Source of the DNA: CAIKBL01 sp050247235
GTDB taxonomy: Bacteria; Pseudomonadota; Gammaproteobacteria; Ga0077536
Direction of reading: 5' to 3'
Length of the DNA stretch: 64,000 bases
Assembly (NCBI GenBank): GCA_050247235.1
Contig: JBFWUN010000007.1
Coordinates: 49,433 to 113,432, forward strand
Part shown: in pieces, positions 56,385-63,827 of the stretch
Layout of the letters: every line of letters begins with the position of its first letter
Numbering within the stretch: the first letter of the stretch is position 1
Made by a program: the position numbers and the translations under genes
Notes under the pieces: model-generated
What the model saw: the letters and a program-made list of their open reading frames with translations, nothing else
Databases searched by the model: none
What the model was told of the DNA's origin: nothing

Positions 56385-57317
56385 ATGCGGTTTGTCGACT
56401 ACTACGAAGTGATGGGCGTGAGCCCGGACGCCTCGGCGGACGACATCAGGAAGGCGTACCGGCGGCTTGCGCGCAAGTTCCATCCGGACGTCAGCAAGGA
56501 GCCCGACGCCGAGGAGAAGTTCAAGCAGCTCGGCGAGGCCTACGAAGTCCTGAAGGACCCCGCGCGGCGCGCTGAATACGACGAGCTGCGGCGCTACGGC
56601 GGGCGCATGGACGAGGAATTCCAGCCGCCGCCCGGATGGCAGGCGCGCGGCGGGGCGCAGGGCGTGGACCCGCGCGACGCGCAGCGCTTCAGCGAGTTCT
56701 TCGAAGCGATCTTCGGGCGCGGCGCGCACGCGGATCCCCGTGCCGGCAGCGCGTGGCCCGGCGAGGACATCCACTACGCATTGCAGGTCTCGCTGGAAGA
56801 GGTGCAGCACGGTGGCACGCGCACCCTGACGCTCGAAGTGCCGCCGACGCATGCGGCGGAAGCGCCGGCCCGGAAGACCTTGAAGGTGTCCATTCCGAAG
56901 GGCATTCCAGCCGGCCGCCAGATCCGCCTGAAGGGGCAGGGACACCCGGGGCTCGGCGGCGCCCCCGCCGGCGATCTCTTCCTGCACGTGGAGTACGCAC
57001 CGCATCGGCTGTTCACCGTCGACGGCCGCGATCTCACCCTGGTGCTGCCGGTCGCGCCGTGGGAGGCGGTGCTCGGCGCCGCCGTGACGGTGCCCACGCT
57101 CGAAGGCGCGGTGAAAATGACCATCCCCGCGCAGAGCCAGGCCGGACGCAAGCTCCGGCTCGCCGGCAAGGGATTGACCGGCACGCCGCCGGGAGATCTC
57201 TACGTGGTGCTGCAGGTCGTGGTACCGCCGGCGCCAACCGCGCGCGAACGCGAACTGCTCGCAGCGCTCGCCGCCGAGTCCTCGTTCAATCCGCGCGCCG
57301 CACTGGCGGGAGGTTAG
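56385..57317 (+). CDS. cbpA: CbpA-like DnaJ-family co-chaperone
   Basis: A 310-residue protein. An N-terminal J domain carries the HPD motif (KFHPDVSKEPDAEEKFKQ), then a G-rich linker, and two C-terminal substrate domains (LKVSIPKGIPAGRQIRLKG, VTVPTLEGAVKMTIPAQSQ). No zinc finger is present, so it is CbpA not DnaJ. It stimulates DnaK and can bind nucleoid DNA. cbpM follows after three bases. Confidence 0.94.
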   Translation: MRFVDYYEVMGVSPDASADDIRKAYRRLARKFHPDVSKEPDAEEKFKQLGEAYEVLKDPARRAEYDELRRYGGRMDEEFQPPPGWQARGGAQGVDPRDAQRFSEFFEAIFGRGAHADPRAGSAWPGEDIHYALQVSLEEVQHGGTRTLTLEVPPTHAAEAPARKTLKVSIPKGIPAGRQIRLKGQGHPGLGGAPAGDLFLHVEYAPHRLFTVDGRDLTLVLPVAPWEAVLGAAVTVPTLEGAVKMTIPAQSQAGRKLRLAGKGLTGTPPGDLYVVLQVVVPPAPTARERELLAALAAESSFNPRAALAGG

Positions 57318-57320
57318 ACC

Positions 57321-57656
57321 ATGTCATCGTCGGAAGGATGGGTGTTCGACCTGGAACACGGCGTCGCAGCCTACACCGTGCACGAGATCAGCGAACTGTG
57401 CGGCGTGACCGTCGAACACCTGCACACGTTCGTGGAATTCGGCGTGCTGAAGCCAGAGGGTGCGCACCCCGCGGAATGGCGTTTTCCGCCACATGCCGTC
57501 ATGCAGGCAAGACGCGCGCAGCGCCTGCAGCGTGACCTGGAACTCAACCTGCCCGGTCTCGCGCTCGCGCTGGAACTGCTGGATCACATCGAGGACCTGC
57601 GGCGCGAGGTCGCGACGCTGCGCGCGCAGCTCGCCCGTTTCACCCACGAATTCTGA
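57321..57656 (+). CDS. cbpM: CbpA modulator CbpM
   Basis: A 111-residue MerR-like protein (YTVHEISELCGVTVEHLHTF, VEFGVLKPEGAHPAEWRF) with a C-terminal coiled coil (LDHIEDLRREVATLRAQLA). CbpM binds the J domain of CbpA and inhibits it. It is directly downstream of cbpA, as in E. coli. Confidence 0.9.
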   Translation: MSSSEGWVFDLEHGVAAYTVHEISELCGVTVEHLHTFVEFGVLKPEGAHPAEWRFPPHAVMQARRAQRLQRDLELNLPGLALALELLDHIEDLRREVATLRAQLARFTHEF

Positions 57657-57663
57657 CGCGCGC

Positions 57664-58155
57664 TCAGCCCTGCGCGCACGCCGCGCACACACCCTTCACC
57701 TCGAAGGATTCCGGCGCCAGCCGGAACCCCGAGTTCTTCGCGCGGGCTTCGATCGCGCGCACGAGCGAGCGATCGTCGATCTCCTCCACGCGGTGGCACG
57801 CGCGGCAGACCAGGAATTGCGCACGGTGCACCTGCTCGGGAGAATCGCAGCCCTTGAACGCGTTCAGCGACTCGATGCGATGCACGAGCCCGGCATCGAT
57901 CAGGAATTCGAGCGCGCGGTAGACGGTGGGCGGCGCCGGCTTGCGACCACCGACGGCGAGTTGCGCGAGGATGTCGTAGGCGCCGATCGGCTCGTGCTGT
58001 GACCAGACCAGTTCCAGCACCCGTCGTCGCAGCGGCGTCAGCCGCATCGCCCGTTTCGCGCACACGCGATCGGCCGCCAGCAGCGCGCTCTGGACGCACT
58101 GCGCATGGTTGTGCGGCGGGCTGGGGGGCGTGGGAGGACGCGCTCGGCGCGGCAC
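57664..58155 (-). CDS. zur: zinc uptake regulator (Fur family, Zur)
   Basis: A Fur-family repressor of about 164 residues. RAMRLTPLRRRVLELVWSQH and KPAPPTVYRALEFLIDAGLV form the winged helix, followed by metal sites with cysteine pairs (VCRACHRVEEID and VCAACAQG at the C-terminus). Alignment with E. coli Zur (ALLAADRVCAKRAMRLTP against its LLAQAEKICAQRNVRLTP) favours Zur over Fur. The start is uncertain: GTG at 58155 is the best visible, and the frame continues into the assembly gap. It is convergent with cbpM, with seven bases between. Confidence 0.85.
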   Translation of the reverse strand: MPRRARPPTPPSPPHNHAQCVQSALLAADRVCAKRAMRLTPLRRRVLELVWSQHEPIGAYDILAQLAVGGRKPAPPTVYRALEFLIDAGLVHRIESLNAFKGCDSPEQVHRAQFLVCRACHRVEEIDDRSLVRAIEARAKNSGFRLAPESFEVKGVCAACAQG

Positions 58156-58229
58156 GGCACTGGTCTCCGGGAAAGCCTGTCGGCATTGTCGGATTCGATC
58201 CCCGCATGGGCAAGGCCGCCGTTGACCTC

Positions 58230-58329
58230 NNNNNNNNNNNNNNNNNNNNNNNNNNNNNNNNNNNNNNNNNNNNNNNNNNNNNNNNNNNNNNNNNNNNNNN
58301 NNNNNNNNNNNNNNNNNNNNNNNNNNNNN
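58230..58329. other. assembly gap, 100 N
   Basis: Exactly 100 undetermined bases, the conventional filler for a scaffold join of unknown length. The two sides are not necessarily close. Neither flank carries a recognisable gene up to the join, though a frame on the minus strand enters it. Confidence 0.99.
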
Positions 58330-58402
58330 TCCCGCGCGCGTGCCAGCCACCCGCCTTCACGAGAACGCGCGCCTGTGCGATGGATTCCATCCGGTAGGCC
58401 AT
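58330..58402 (-). CDS. possible 5' fragment of a gene lost in the gap
   Basis: From ATG at 58402 the minus strand reads MAYRMESIAQARVLVKAGG and then WHARG before the N run. Composition looks coding, but I do not recognise the protein, and the 24 codons are too few to be sure. The nitroreductase gene starts 81 bases away in the other direction. Confidence 0.3.
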
Positions 58403-58483
58403 TTCCGATACGTCACGCGGCCGCCTTGCACGCGCGCCGCGCTCCGCGCCAAGATGCGGTGACACCCGCACCCGGAGACCCGC

Positions 58484-59140
58484 ATGACCGCACCGCTCGA
58501 CATCGCCACCTGCGATCACCTGCTGACCACCACCCGTTCGGTGCGGCTGCGGCTCGACCTGGGCCGCCCGGTCGAGCCGGCGCTGCTGCGTGAATGCATG
58601 GAGATCGCGCTGCAGGCGCCGTCCGAAACCAACACCCAGCGCTGGCGCTTCATCATCGTGACGGATGCGGCCAGGCGCGCCGCGCTCGCGGAGATCTACC
58701 GCGATTCCTTCGCCGCCTACTGGGAAGCGTCGCGCGCGAAGATGGGCAATGCGCCGGTGAACGCGGCCACCCAACGCATGATCGATTCCGCGGTGTTTCT
58801 CACTGATCACCTGCACGAAGTGCCGGTGCACGTGATGTTCTGCATCCAGGGCGATCTGCCTGCGCAGCCGCTGTTCGAACAGGCTTCCGCGTACGGTTCC
58901 ATCATCCCGGCAGCGTGGTCGTTCATGCTGGCCGCGCGGGCGCGCGGTCTCGGCTGCTGCTGGACCACGGTTCATCTCAAGCAGGCGGCGCGGGCCGCCG
59001 CGGTGCTCGGCATACCGGACGGCGTGACACAGGCAGCGCTGCTGCCGGTGGCGTACTACACCGGCGACGACTTCCAGCCCGCGGTGCGCCAGCCGCTGGA
59101 CGAGGTGCTGTACTGGAACACCTGGGGCGCGCAGGCATGA
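58484..59140 (+). CDS. nitroreductase family protein
   Basis: A 218-residue FMN-dependent oxidoreductase fold with the start TTTRSVRLRLDLGRPV in place of the usual R-R-S-x-R, QAPSETNTQRWRFIIV, and a C-terminal GLGCCWTTVHLK (normally GLGSCW). Substrate unknown. It heads a same-strand run with a VOC protein, the GFA-CoA transferase and the thiol dioxygenase, so it may serve the same catabolic pathway. Confidence 0.85.
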   Translation: MTAPLDIATCDHLLTTTRSVRLRLDLGRPVEPALLRECMEIALQAPSETNTQRWRFIIVTDAARRAALAEIYRDSFAAYWEASRAKMGNAPVNAATQRMIDSAVFLTDHLHEVPVHVMFCIQGDLPAQPLFEQASAYGSIIPAAWSFMLAARARGLGCCWTTVHLKQAARAAAVLGIPDGVTQAALLPVAYYTGDDFQPAVRQPLDEVLYWNTWGAQA

Positions 59141-59157
59141 GCGCGAGTCCCTGAGCC

Positions 59158-59616
59158 ATGGATATCCGCCGCATCACCGAAGTCGGCGTCGCGGTGCGCG
59201 ATCTCGAACAGGCCACCGCGCTGATGGTGAACCTGCTCGGCGCCACCGCCGGCGAGGTCACGGAAGTCGCGCAGTACGGCATGCGCTACCGGATGTGCCG
59301 AGTCGGCAAGGTGGATTTCGAGCTGATGGAACCCACCGGCGACACCGGCGTCATCGCCGACTTCCTGCGCAAGCGCGGCGAAGGCCTGCACCACGTCGCG
59401 TTCGCGGTGGACGATATTGACGACACCCTGCAGACCCTGCAGGGCAAGGGCGTGCATTTCGTCGCCGGGGCACCGGGCACGCTGACGTTGCCGTTCGTCG
59501 ATTTCGCCGGGCGCGCGTTCCGCGAAGACGTGCGCTTCGCGTTCTCGCACCCGGCGTCGATCCTCGGCATCCTGTTCGAGTTCATCCAGTACCCCAAGGA
59601 ATACCAGGCCCCGTGA
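59158..59616 (+). CDS. VOC-superfamily protein, methylmalonyl-CoA epimerase-like
   Basis: A 152-residue glyoxalase/VOC protein of two beta-alpha-beta-beta-beta repeats (ITEVGVAVRDLEQATALM and GLHHVAFAVDDIDDTLQTL). The metal-ligand set resembles methylmalonyl-CoA epimerase: H in LHHVAF and E in ILFEFIQ are kept, but the first ligand, usually H in HIGIAV, is E8 here. Activity on a CoA ester is plausible next to a CoA transferase. Eighteen bases after the nitroreductase. Confidence 0.8.
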   Translation: MDIRRITEVGVAVRDLEQATALMVNLLGATAGEVTEVAQYGMRYRMCRVGKVDFELMEPTGDTGVIADFLRKRGEGLHHVAFAVDDIDDTLQTLQGKGVHFVAGAPGTLTLPFVDFAGRAFREDVRFAFSHPASILGILFEFIQYPKEYQAP

Positions 59617-59646
59617 CCCGGGGATTCACGAGACCGCGAGCCCGAC

Positions 59647-61266
59647 ATGACCCACTCTCTCACCGGCGGCTGCCACTGCGGGGCCATCCGTTACGAATGC
59701 GATGCCCCCCCGATGTTCACCTGGGTGTGTCATTGCCGCGAATGCCAGCGGTCCACCGGCACCGGCGGCGCCGTCAACGTGGTATTCGAGAAATCGGCGG
59801 TGCGCTTCACGCGCGGCGAGCCCAGGTACTCGCGGCGTACCGGGGACAGCGGTCATTTCACCTGGCGCGGTTTCTGTCCGGATTGCGGTTCGCCGCTCGC
59901 TGCCAAGGCGGACCTGATCCCGCACATCCAGGGCCTGTCCGCGGCGAGTTTCGACGATCCGTCGCAGTTCAGGCTCGCCGGCCATGTGTATACCGACAGC
60001 GCGCCGCCGTGGGATTACCTGGCGCCGCACCTGCCACGCATTGCCCGCACGCCCACCGCGGAAGACCTGCAGGCGCTGCTCGCCGCCGCGCAGGCGCCGG
60101 AGACCGCGCCACTGCCGCTGGCCGGGGTGCGCGTGATCGAACTGTGCAACGTGGCCGCGGGGCCGTTCTGCAGCATGCTGCTCGCGGACATGGGCGCGGA
60201 TGTCGTCAAGGTGGAGAACCCGGACGGTGGGGATACGCTCCGCAGCTGGCCGCCGATCCACGCCGGCTACAGCGAGAATTTCGCGTCGCTGAACCGCAAC
60301 AAGCGCTCGGTGACGTTGAACCTGAAGGACCCGGAAGATCTTGCGCTCTTCCGCGCGCTGGCCGCGGGCGCGGACGTGCTGATCGAGAACAACCGCCCCG
60401 GCGTGATGGACCGCCTGGGCGCCGGTTACGGGGCGCTCGCGGCGTTGAATCCGCGCCTCGTCTACTGCTCCATCTCCGCGTATGGCCAGAGCGGCCCGCG
60501 CGCGCAGGAAGGCGGCTTCGACCTCACCGTGCAGGCGATGAGCGGCATCATGCACGTGACCGGTGAACCGGATCGCCCGCCCGTCAAGTGCGGTGTGCCG
60601 CTGGCGGATTTCTCCGCGGGGCTCTACGGCGCGTTCGGCATCGTCTCCGCGCTGCGCCAGGCCGCGGCCACGGGGCGCGGCACCCACCTGGACGTGCCGA
60701 TGCTCGGTGCGACGCTCGCGATCGCGGCGCTGCAGACTTCCGAGTACTTCGGCAGCGGACGTGATCCGGAGCGGCTCGGTTCGGCGCATCCGCGCAATGC
60801 GCCGTACCGCGTGTTCACTGCGCGCGCGGGTTACTTCGCGATGGCGGCGGGCAACAACGCGCTGTGGCGCGCGGTGTGCGAGACGGTTGGTCGCCCGGAT
60901 CTGCTGGAGGATCCGCGCTTCGCCACCCCGACCACCCGCGCGCAGCACCAGGAACCACTGCGCGAGATCCTGGAAGCAGAGTTCGCCCGCGCGGACGCGG
61001 CTACATGGCTCGAGCGCTTCCGCGCCGCCGGCGTACCGTGTGCGCCCCTCAACCGGTACTCCGAGGTGCTCGCCGATCCGCAGGTGGTGCACATGGGCTG
61101 GGTGCAGCCGCTGACATTGCCGACCGGGCGGGAGACGCGCACGTTCGTCTCGCCCTTGAAGATGTCCGGCGAAGGGGCGCCGGTGCGGCGCCCGCCGCCT
61201 GCGCTCGGTGAACACAACGAGGAAGTCCTGGGACCGCTGCGTGCGCGATCCGGAGTGCAGGCATGA
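59647..61266 (+). CDS. fusion of GFA-type zinc domain and CaiB/BaiF CoA transferase
   Basis: A 539-residue two-domain protein. Residues 1-~125 are a GFA-like (CENP-V) zinc domain with C9, C11 (GCHCGAIRYEC), C28, C30, C33 (CHCRECQRSTG) and C77/C80 (GFCPDCGSPL). A ~30-residue linker leads to a complete class III CoA transferase (~157-535), starting LAGVRVIELCNVAAGPFCS, with catalytic aspartate D321 (VPLADFSAGLYGA). One uninterrupted frame, with no stop or frameshift at the junction. I know both families as separate proteins; the fusion is unusual. The stop overlaps the dioxygenase start (ATGA). A 3-sulfinopropionate CoA-transferase role is inferred from the neighbour. Confidence 0.87.
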   Translation: MTHSLTGGCHCGAIRYECDAPPMFTWVCHCRECQRSTGTGGAVNVVFEKSAVRFTRGEPRYSRRTGDSGHFTWRGFCPDCGSPLAAKADLIPHIQGLSAASFDDPSQFRLAGHVYTDSAPPWDYLAPHLPRIARTPTAEDLQALLAAAQAPETAPLPLAGVRVIELCNVAAGPFCSMLLADMGADVVKVENPDGGDTLRSWPPIHAGYSENFASLNRNKRSVTLNLKDPEDLALFRALAAGADVLIENNRPGVMDRLGAGYGALAALNPRLVYCSISAYGQSGPRAQEGGFDLTVQAMSGIMHVTGEPDRPPVKCGVPLADFSAGLYGAFGIVSALRQAAATGRGTHLDVPMLGATLAIAALQTSEYFGSGRDPERLGSAHPRNAPYRVFTARAGYFAMAAGNNALWRAVCETVGRPDLLEDPRFATPTTRAQHQEPLREILEAEFARADAATWLERFRAAGVPCAPLNRYSEVLADPQVVHMGWVQPLTLPTGRETRTFVSPLKMSGEGAPVRRPPPALGEHNEEVLGPLRARSGVQA

Positions 61267-61859
61267 ACATCGCACCGCTGCGGGATTTCGTGCTGGGAAT
61301 GACGACGCTCCTCGAACGCACCGTAGATGAGGCCGCGTGCATCGCCGAAACGCGGCGTCTGCTTGCCACGCTCATCGCCTCGGATGACTGGCTGCCGCCA
61401 CCGTTCGCCGCGCCGCATCCGGAGCACTACCAGCAGTACCTCCTGCACTGCGACCCGCGCGAGCGTTTCTCCGTGGTCAGCTTCGTCTGGGGGCCGGGAC
61501 AGAGGACGCCGATCCACGATCACACGGTGTGGGGCCTGATCGGCGTGCTGCGCGGCGCCGAGACGAGCCGGCGCTACACGCGCGGTCCCGACGGGCGGCT
61601 CACCGCGCACGAAGCCGCGCGCTGCGAACCCGGCGCGATCGAAATCGTCTCGCCGACGCTCGGCGACATCCACGAGGTGGCGAACGCGCTGCCGGACCGG
61701 GCTTCCATCAGCATCCACGTGTACGGCGCGAACATCGGGGCGGTGCGCCGCCACGCATTCGATCCGCTGACCGGCGCGGCCAAGGTGTTCGTTTCCGGCT
61801 ATTCCTCCCCCGAGGTACCCAACTTGTGGGATCGCTCTGTGGAGGCGCGGAGCGGCTGA
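61263..61859 (+). CDS. thiol dioxygenase, 3-mercaptopropionate dioxygenase-like
   Basis: A 198-residue cupin of the cysteine dioxygenase family. The iron ligands are H85, H87 (TPIHDHTVWG) and H137 (GDIHEVAN). YQQYLLHCDPRERFSVVSF and the S150-H152-Y154 set (SIHVYG) match the bacterial 3-mercaptopropionate dioxygenase type more than animal CDO. It oxidises a thiol to a sulfinate with O2. It is translationally coupled to the CoA transferase, which would activate the sulfinate, as in the Advenella pathway. Confidence 0.85.
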   Translation: MNIAPLRDFVLGMTTLLERTVDEAACIAETRRLLATLIASDDWLPPPFAAPHPEHYQQYLLHCDPRERFSVVSFVWGPGQRTPIHDHTVWGLIGVLRGAETSRRYTRGPDGRLTAHEAARCEPGAIEIVSPTLGDIHEVANALPDRASISIHVYGANIGAVRRHAFDPLTGAAKVFVSGYSSPEVPNLWDRSVEARSG

Positions 61860-62017
61860 GATGTCCCCATTTTCCGCTTTGTGGGACAGGTCGGCGGAGG
61901 CAAGGCAGGTGTCCGAGTGATCGAGCGCGCTGGTGCGCGCCTCCTGCGCGATCGCGTCCAGGTTCATCGCGCCGCTGGCAGGCTTCACACTGAGCTCAAC
62001 CCTGCTCACGCCACTTC

Positions 62018-62047
62018 CTGTCAATTTCGTATCCGAAAGGATACAAT
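62018..62047 (+). promoter_or_regulatory. toxin-antitoxin promoter with palindromic operator
   Basis: CTGTCA (62018-62023), 18 bases, TACAAT (62042-62047). An inverted repeat GTATCC-GAAA-GGATAC (62029-62044) overlaps the -10. This is the typical layout for autoregulation by an antitoxin. The toxin ATG follows at 62054. Confidence 0.6.
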
Positions 62048-62053
62048 CACGCC

Positions 62054-62356
62054 ATGTTCACTGTTCAGCTCGTGGACGAGTTCCAGGACTGGCTCGATGA
62101 CCTGGCGGACAAACAAGCCCGGATCCGGATCGTCGCTCGGCTGCGGCAGGCTGAAGGTGGAAACCTTGGCGATTGGGCCGCCGTTGCAGGAGGCTTGTCT
62201 GAAATGCGCATCCATTTCGGACCGGGCTATCGACTGTATTTCACGCGTCGGGGACGAGTCCTGGTGGTCATACTCTGTGGTGGCACCAAGTCCACGCAGA
62301 CCAGGGACATCAGGCGAGCCCTTCGCATACTTCAAGAACTGGACTTGGACAGATGA
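62054..62356 (+). CDS. RelE/HigB-type toxin
   Basis: A 100-residue basic protein of the phage-derived Gp49/HigB-like subfamily of RelE/ParE toxins (FQDWLDDLADKQARIRIVAR, RIHFGPGYRLYFTRRG, CGGTKSTQTRDIRRAL). Members cleave mRNA on the ribosome or poison gyrase; this subtype resembles mRNA interferases. Toxin-first order and coupling to the antitoxin (ATGA) are as in HigBA. Confidence 0.9.
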   Translation: MFTVQLVDEFQDWLDDLADKQARIRIVARLRQAEGGNLGDWAAVAGGLSEMRIHFGPGYRLYFTRRGRVLVVILCGGTKSTQTRDIRRALRILQELDLDR

Positions 62357-62658
62357 AAGCGAACAGGAAGCGCCCGAAACTTGTACCGTTCGATGTCGCC
62401 CGCTATCTCGATGATGAAGCGGCAATCGCCGAATACATGACTGTTGTGCTCGAAGCAGATGACCCGGATCTTCTGTTGCTTGCACTCTCGGACATCGCCC
62501 GTGCAAAGGGTATGTCACAGGTGGCGCGGGAATCGGGGCTCGGTCGCGAGAGCCTATACAAAGCCCTCGCACCCGGCGCCAAGCCGCGGTTCGATACGGT
62601 GGTGAAAGTGGCGAAGGCGCTAGGGGTAAGACTTACCGCGGAGCCAATCACGGACTGA
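62353..62658 (+). CDS. HigA-type antitoxin (helix-turn-helix)
   Basis: A 101-residue protein. The N-terminus (VPFDVARYLDDEAAIAEYM) is the conserved antidote motif, followed by a Cro-like helix-turn-helix (MSQVARESGLGRESLYKAL, FDTVVKVAKALGVRL). It neutralises the toxin and represses the operon, probably at the GTATCC palindrome. Confidence 0.9.
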   Translation: MKANRKRPKLVPFDVARYLDDEAAIAEYMTVVLEADDPDLLLLALSDIARAKGMSQVARESGLGRESLYKALAPGAKPRFDTVVKVAKALGVRLTAEPITD

Positions 62659-62795
62659 GAGAGCAGTCGGCCTGGCCATCATCGATTCAGGGAGATTGTA
62701 AGTTGAGCAGCGCCCGTTCGCGTCACGCGGCCCGGCCTGCGCGTTCGCATCCAGGCCTACCGCGCCGCTCAGCAGGCGCAGAGGGAGAGACGCTG

Positions 62796-63743
62796 ATGAC
62801 CACTGACCAGGATCCTGCCGACTCCGCACTCGGCTTCGCACCCCCGCACGATCAGCCGGTGCCGTACCTCGCGCGCATCCGCGAGTACTACGTGACGCTC
62901 GGTTTCGGCACACCGTACCGCTGGGCGCAGTATGCAGAGGTCCCGTTCATGCCCTTGAAGAAACCGCTGGCGCAATCGACACTCGCGCTGGTCACCACCG
63001 CCGCGCCCTTTCAGCCGGACAAGGGAGACCAGGGGCCCGGTGCACCGTACAACGCCGCCGCGAAGTTCTACACCGTGTATTCCGGCAATACCGCGATCGA
63101 TCACGACCTGCGCATCTCGCACATCGGGTACGACCGCCAGCACACCACGGCGACGGACCCGGACAGCTGGTTCCCGCTGCCGGCGCTCCGCCGTGCGGTG
63201 CGGAATGGCCGGCTGGGCCGGCTTGCTGCGCGCTTCCACGGCGCGCCCACCAACCGATCGCACCGCACTACCCTGGACGTGGACGCGGAGGAGATCCTGA
63301 AGCGCTGCCGGGAAGACCACGTCGACGCCGCGCTGCTCGTCGCCGTCTGACCCGTGTGCCACCAGACCGTGAGTCTGGTTGCACGCCTGCTCGAAGCCCA
63401 CGGCATTCCGACCATCGTGATGGGCTGTGCGAAGGACATCGTGGAGCTGGCAGGTGTGCCGCGCTTCCTCTTCAGCGATTTCCCGCTGGGCAATCCTGCC
63501 GGCAGGCCGCACGACGCAGCGTCGCAGGACTTCACGCTGGAACTGGCGCTGCGTGTGCTGGAGTCCGCGCCCGCGGCGAGGACCACGGTACAGTCCCCGC
63601 TCCGCTGGGCGGACAGTCCGGAATGGAAGCTCGATTACTCCAACGTTGCGCGGCTGACGCGGGAGGAGATCGCGCGGCGGCAGGCGGAGTGGGAGGCGCA
63701 GCTGGCGGTTGCGCGGCGCAAGCGGGAGGGGAAGGAGGGGTGA
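62796..63743 (+). CDS. probable selenoprotein, GrdB/PrdB-like reductase family, with in-frame TGA (Sec185)
   Basis: Two open frames, 62796-63347 and 63351-63743, are in the same phase, separated only by TGA at 63348-63350. Together they give a 315-residue protein of the glycine/sarcosine/betaine reductase component B family: RIREYYVTLGFGTPYRWAQY, ISHIGYDRQHT, then LLVAV-U-PVCHQTVSLV, and GIPTIVMGCAKDIVE, FLFSDFPLGNPAGRP. The TGA falls where the family has a redox Cys or Sec, giving U185-x-x-C188. The second half has no ribosome site, and its family similarity starts immediately after the TGA. A SECIS-like hairpin follows. ATG at 62796 has GAGGGAGAG upstream. A pseudogene by point mutation is the alternative. 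Confidence 0.82.
63354..63386 (+). other. bacterial SECIS-like hairpin
   Basis: Just after the in-frame TGA, ACCAGAC (63361-63367) and GTCTGGT (63373-63379) form a perfect 7-bp stem with loop CGTGA. Below it, after one C-T mismatch, six more pairs form (63354-63359 with 63381-63386, one G-U). The loop starts 17 bases after the TGA and has G in its second position followed by U, as bacterial SECIS elements bound by SelB do. Confidence 0.75.
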
Positions 63744-63827
63744 TCCATGGGAAAAGTGATACCCAACAACCAATAACAGTGGACGCGCCGATCGCGCCGC
63801 AGCCACTGAACGACACGCCAGATCGCG

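Noticed and set aside
63354..63743. Separate 129-residue gene starting with GTG just after the TGA
   Set aside because: It has no ribosome site, is in phase with the preceding frame, and its first residues (VCHQT) are mid-family sequence. It is the second half of the selenoprotein.
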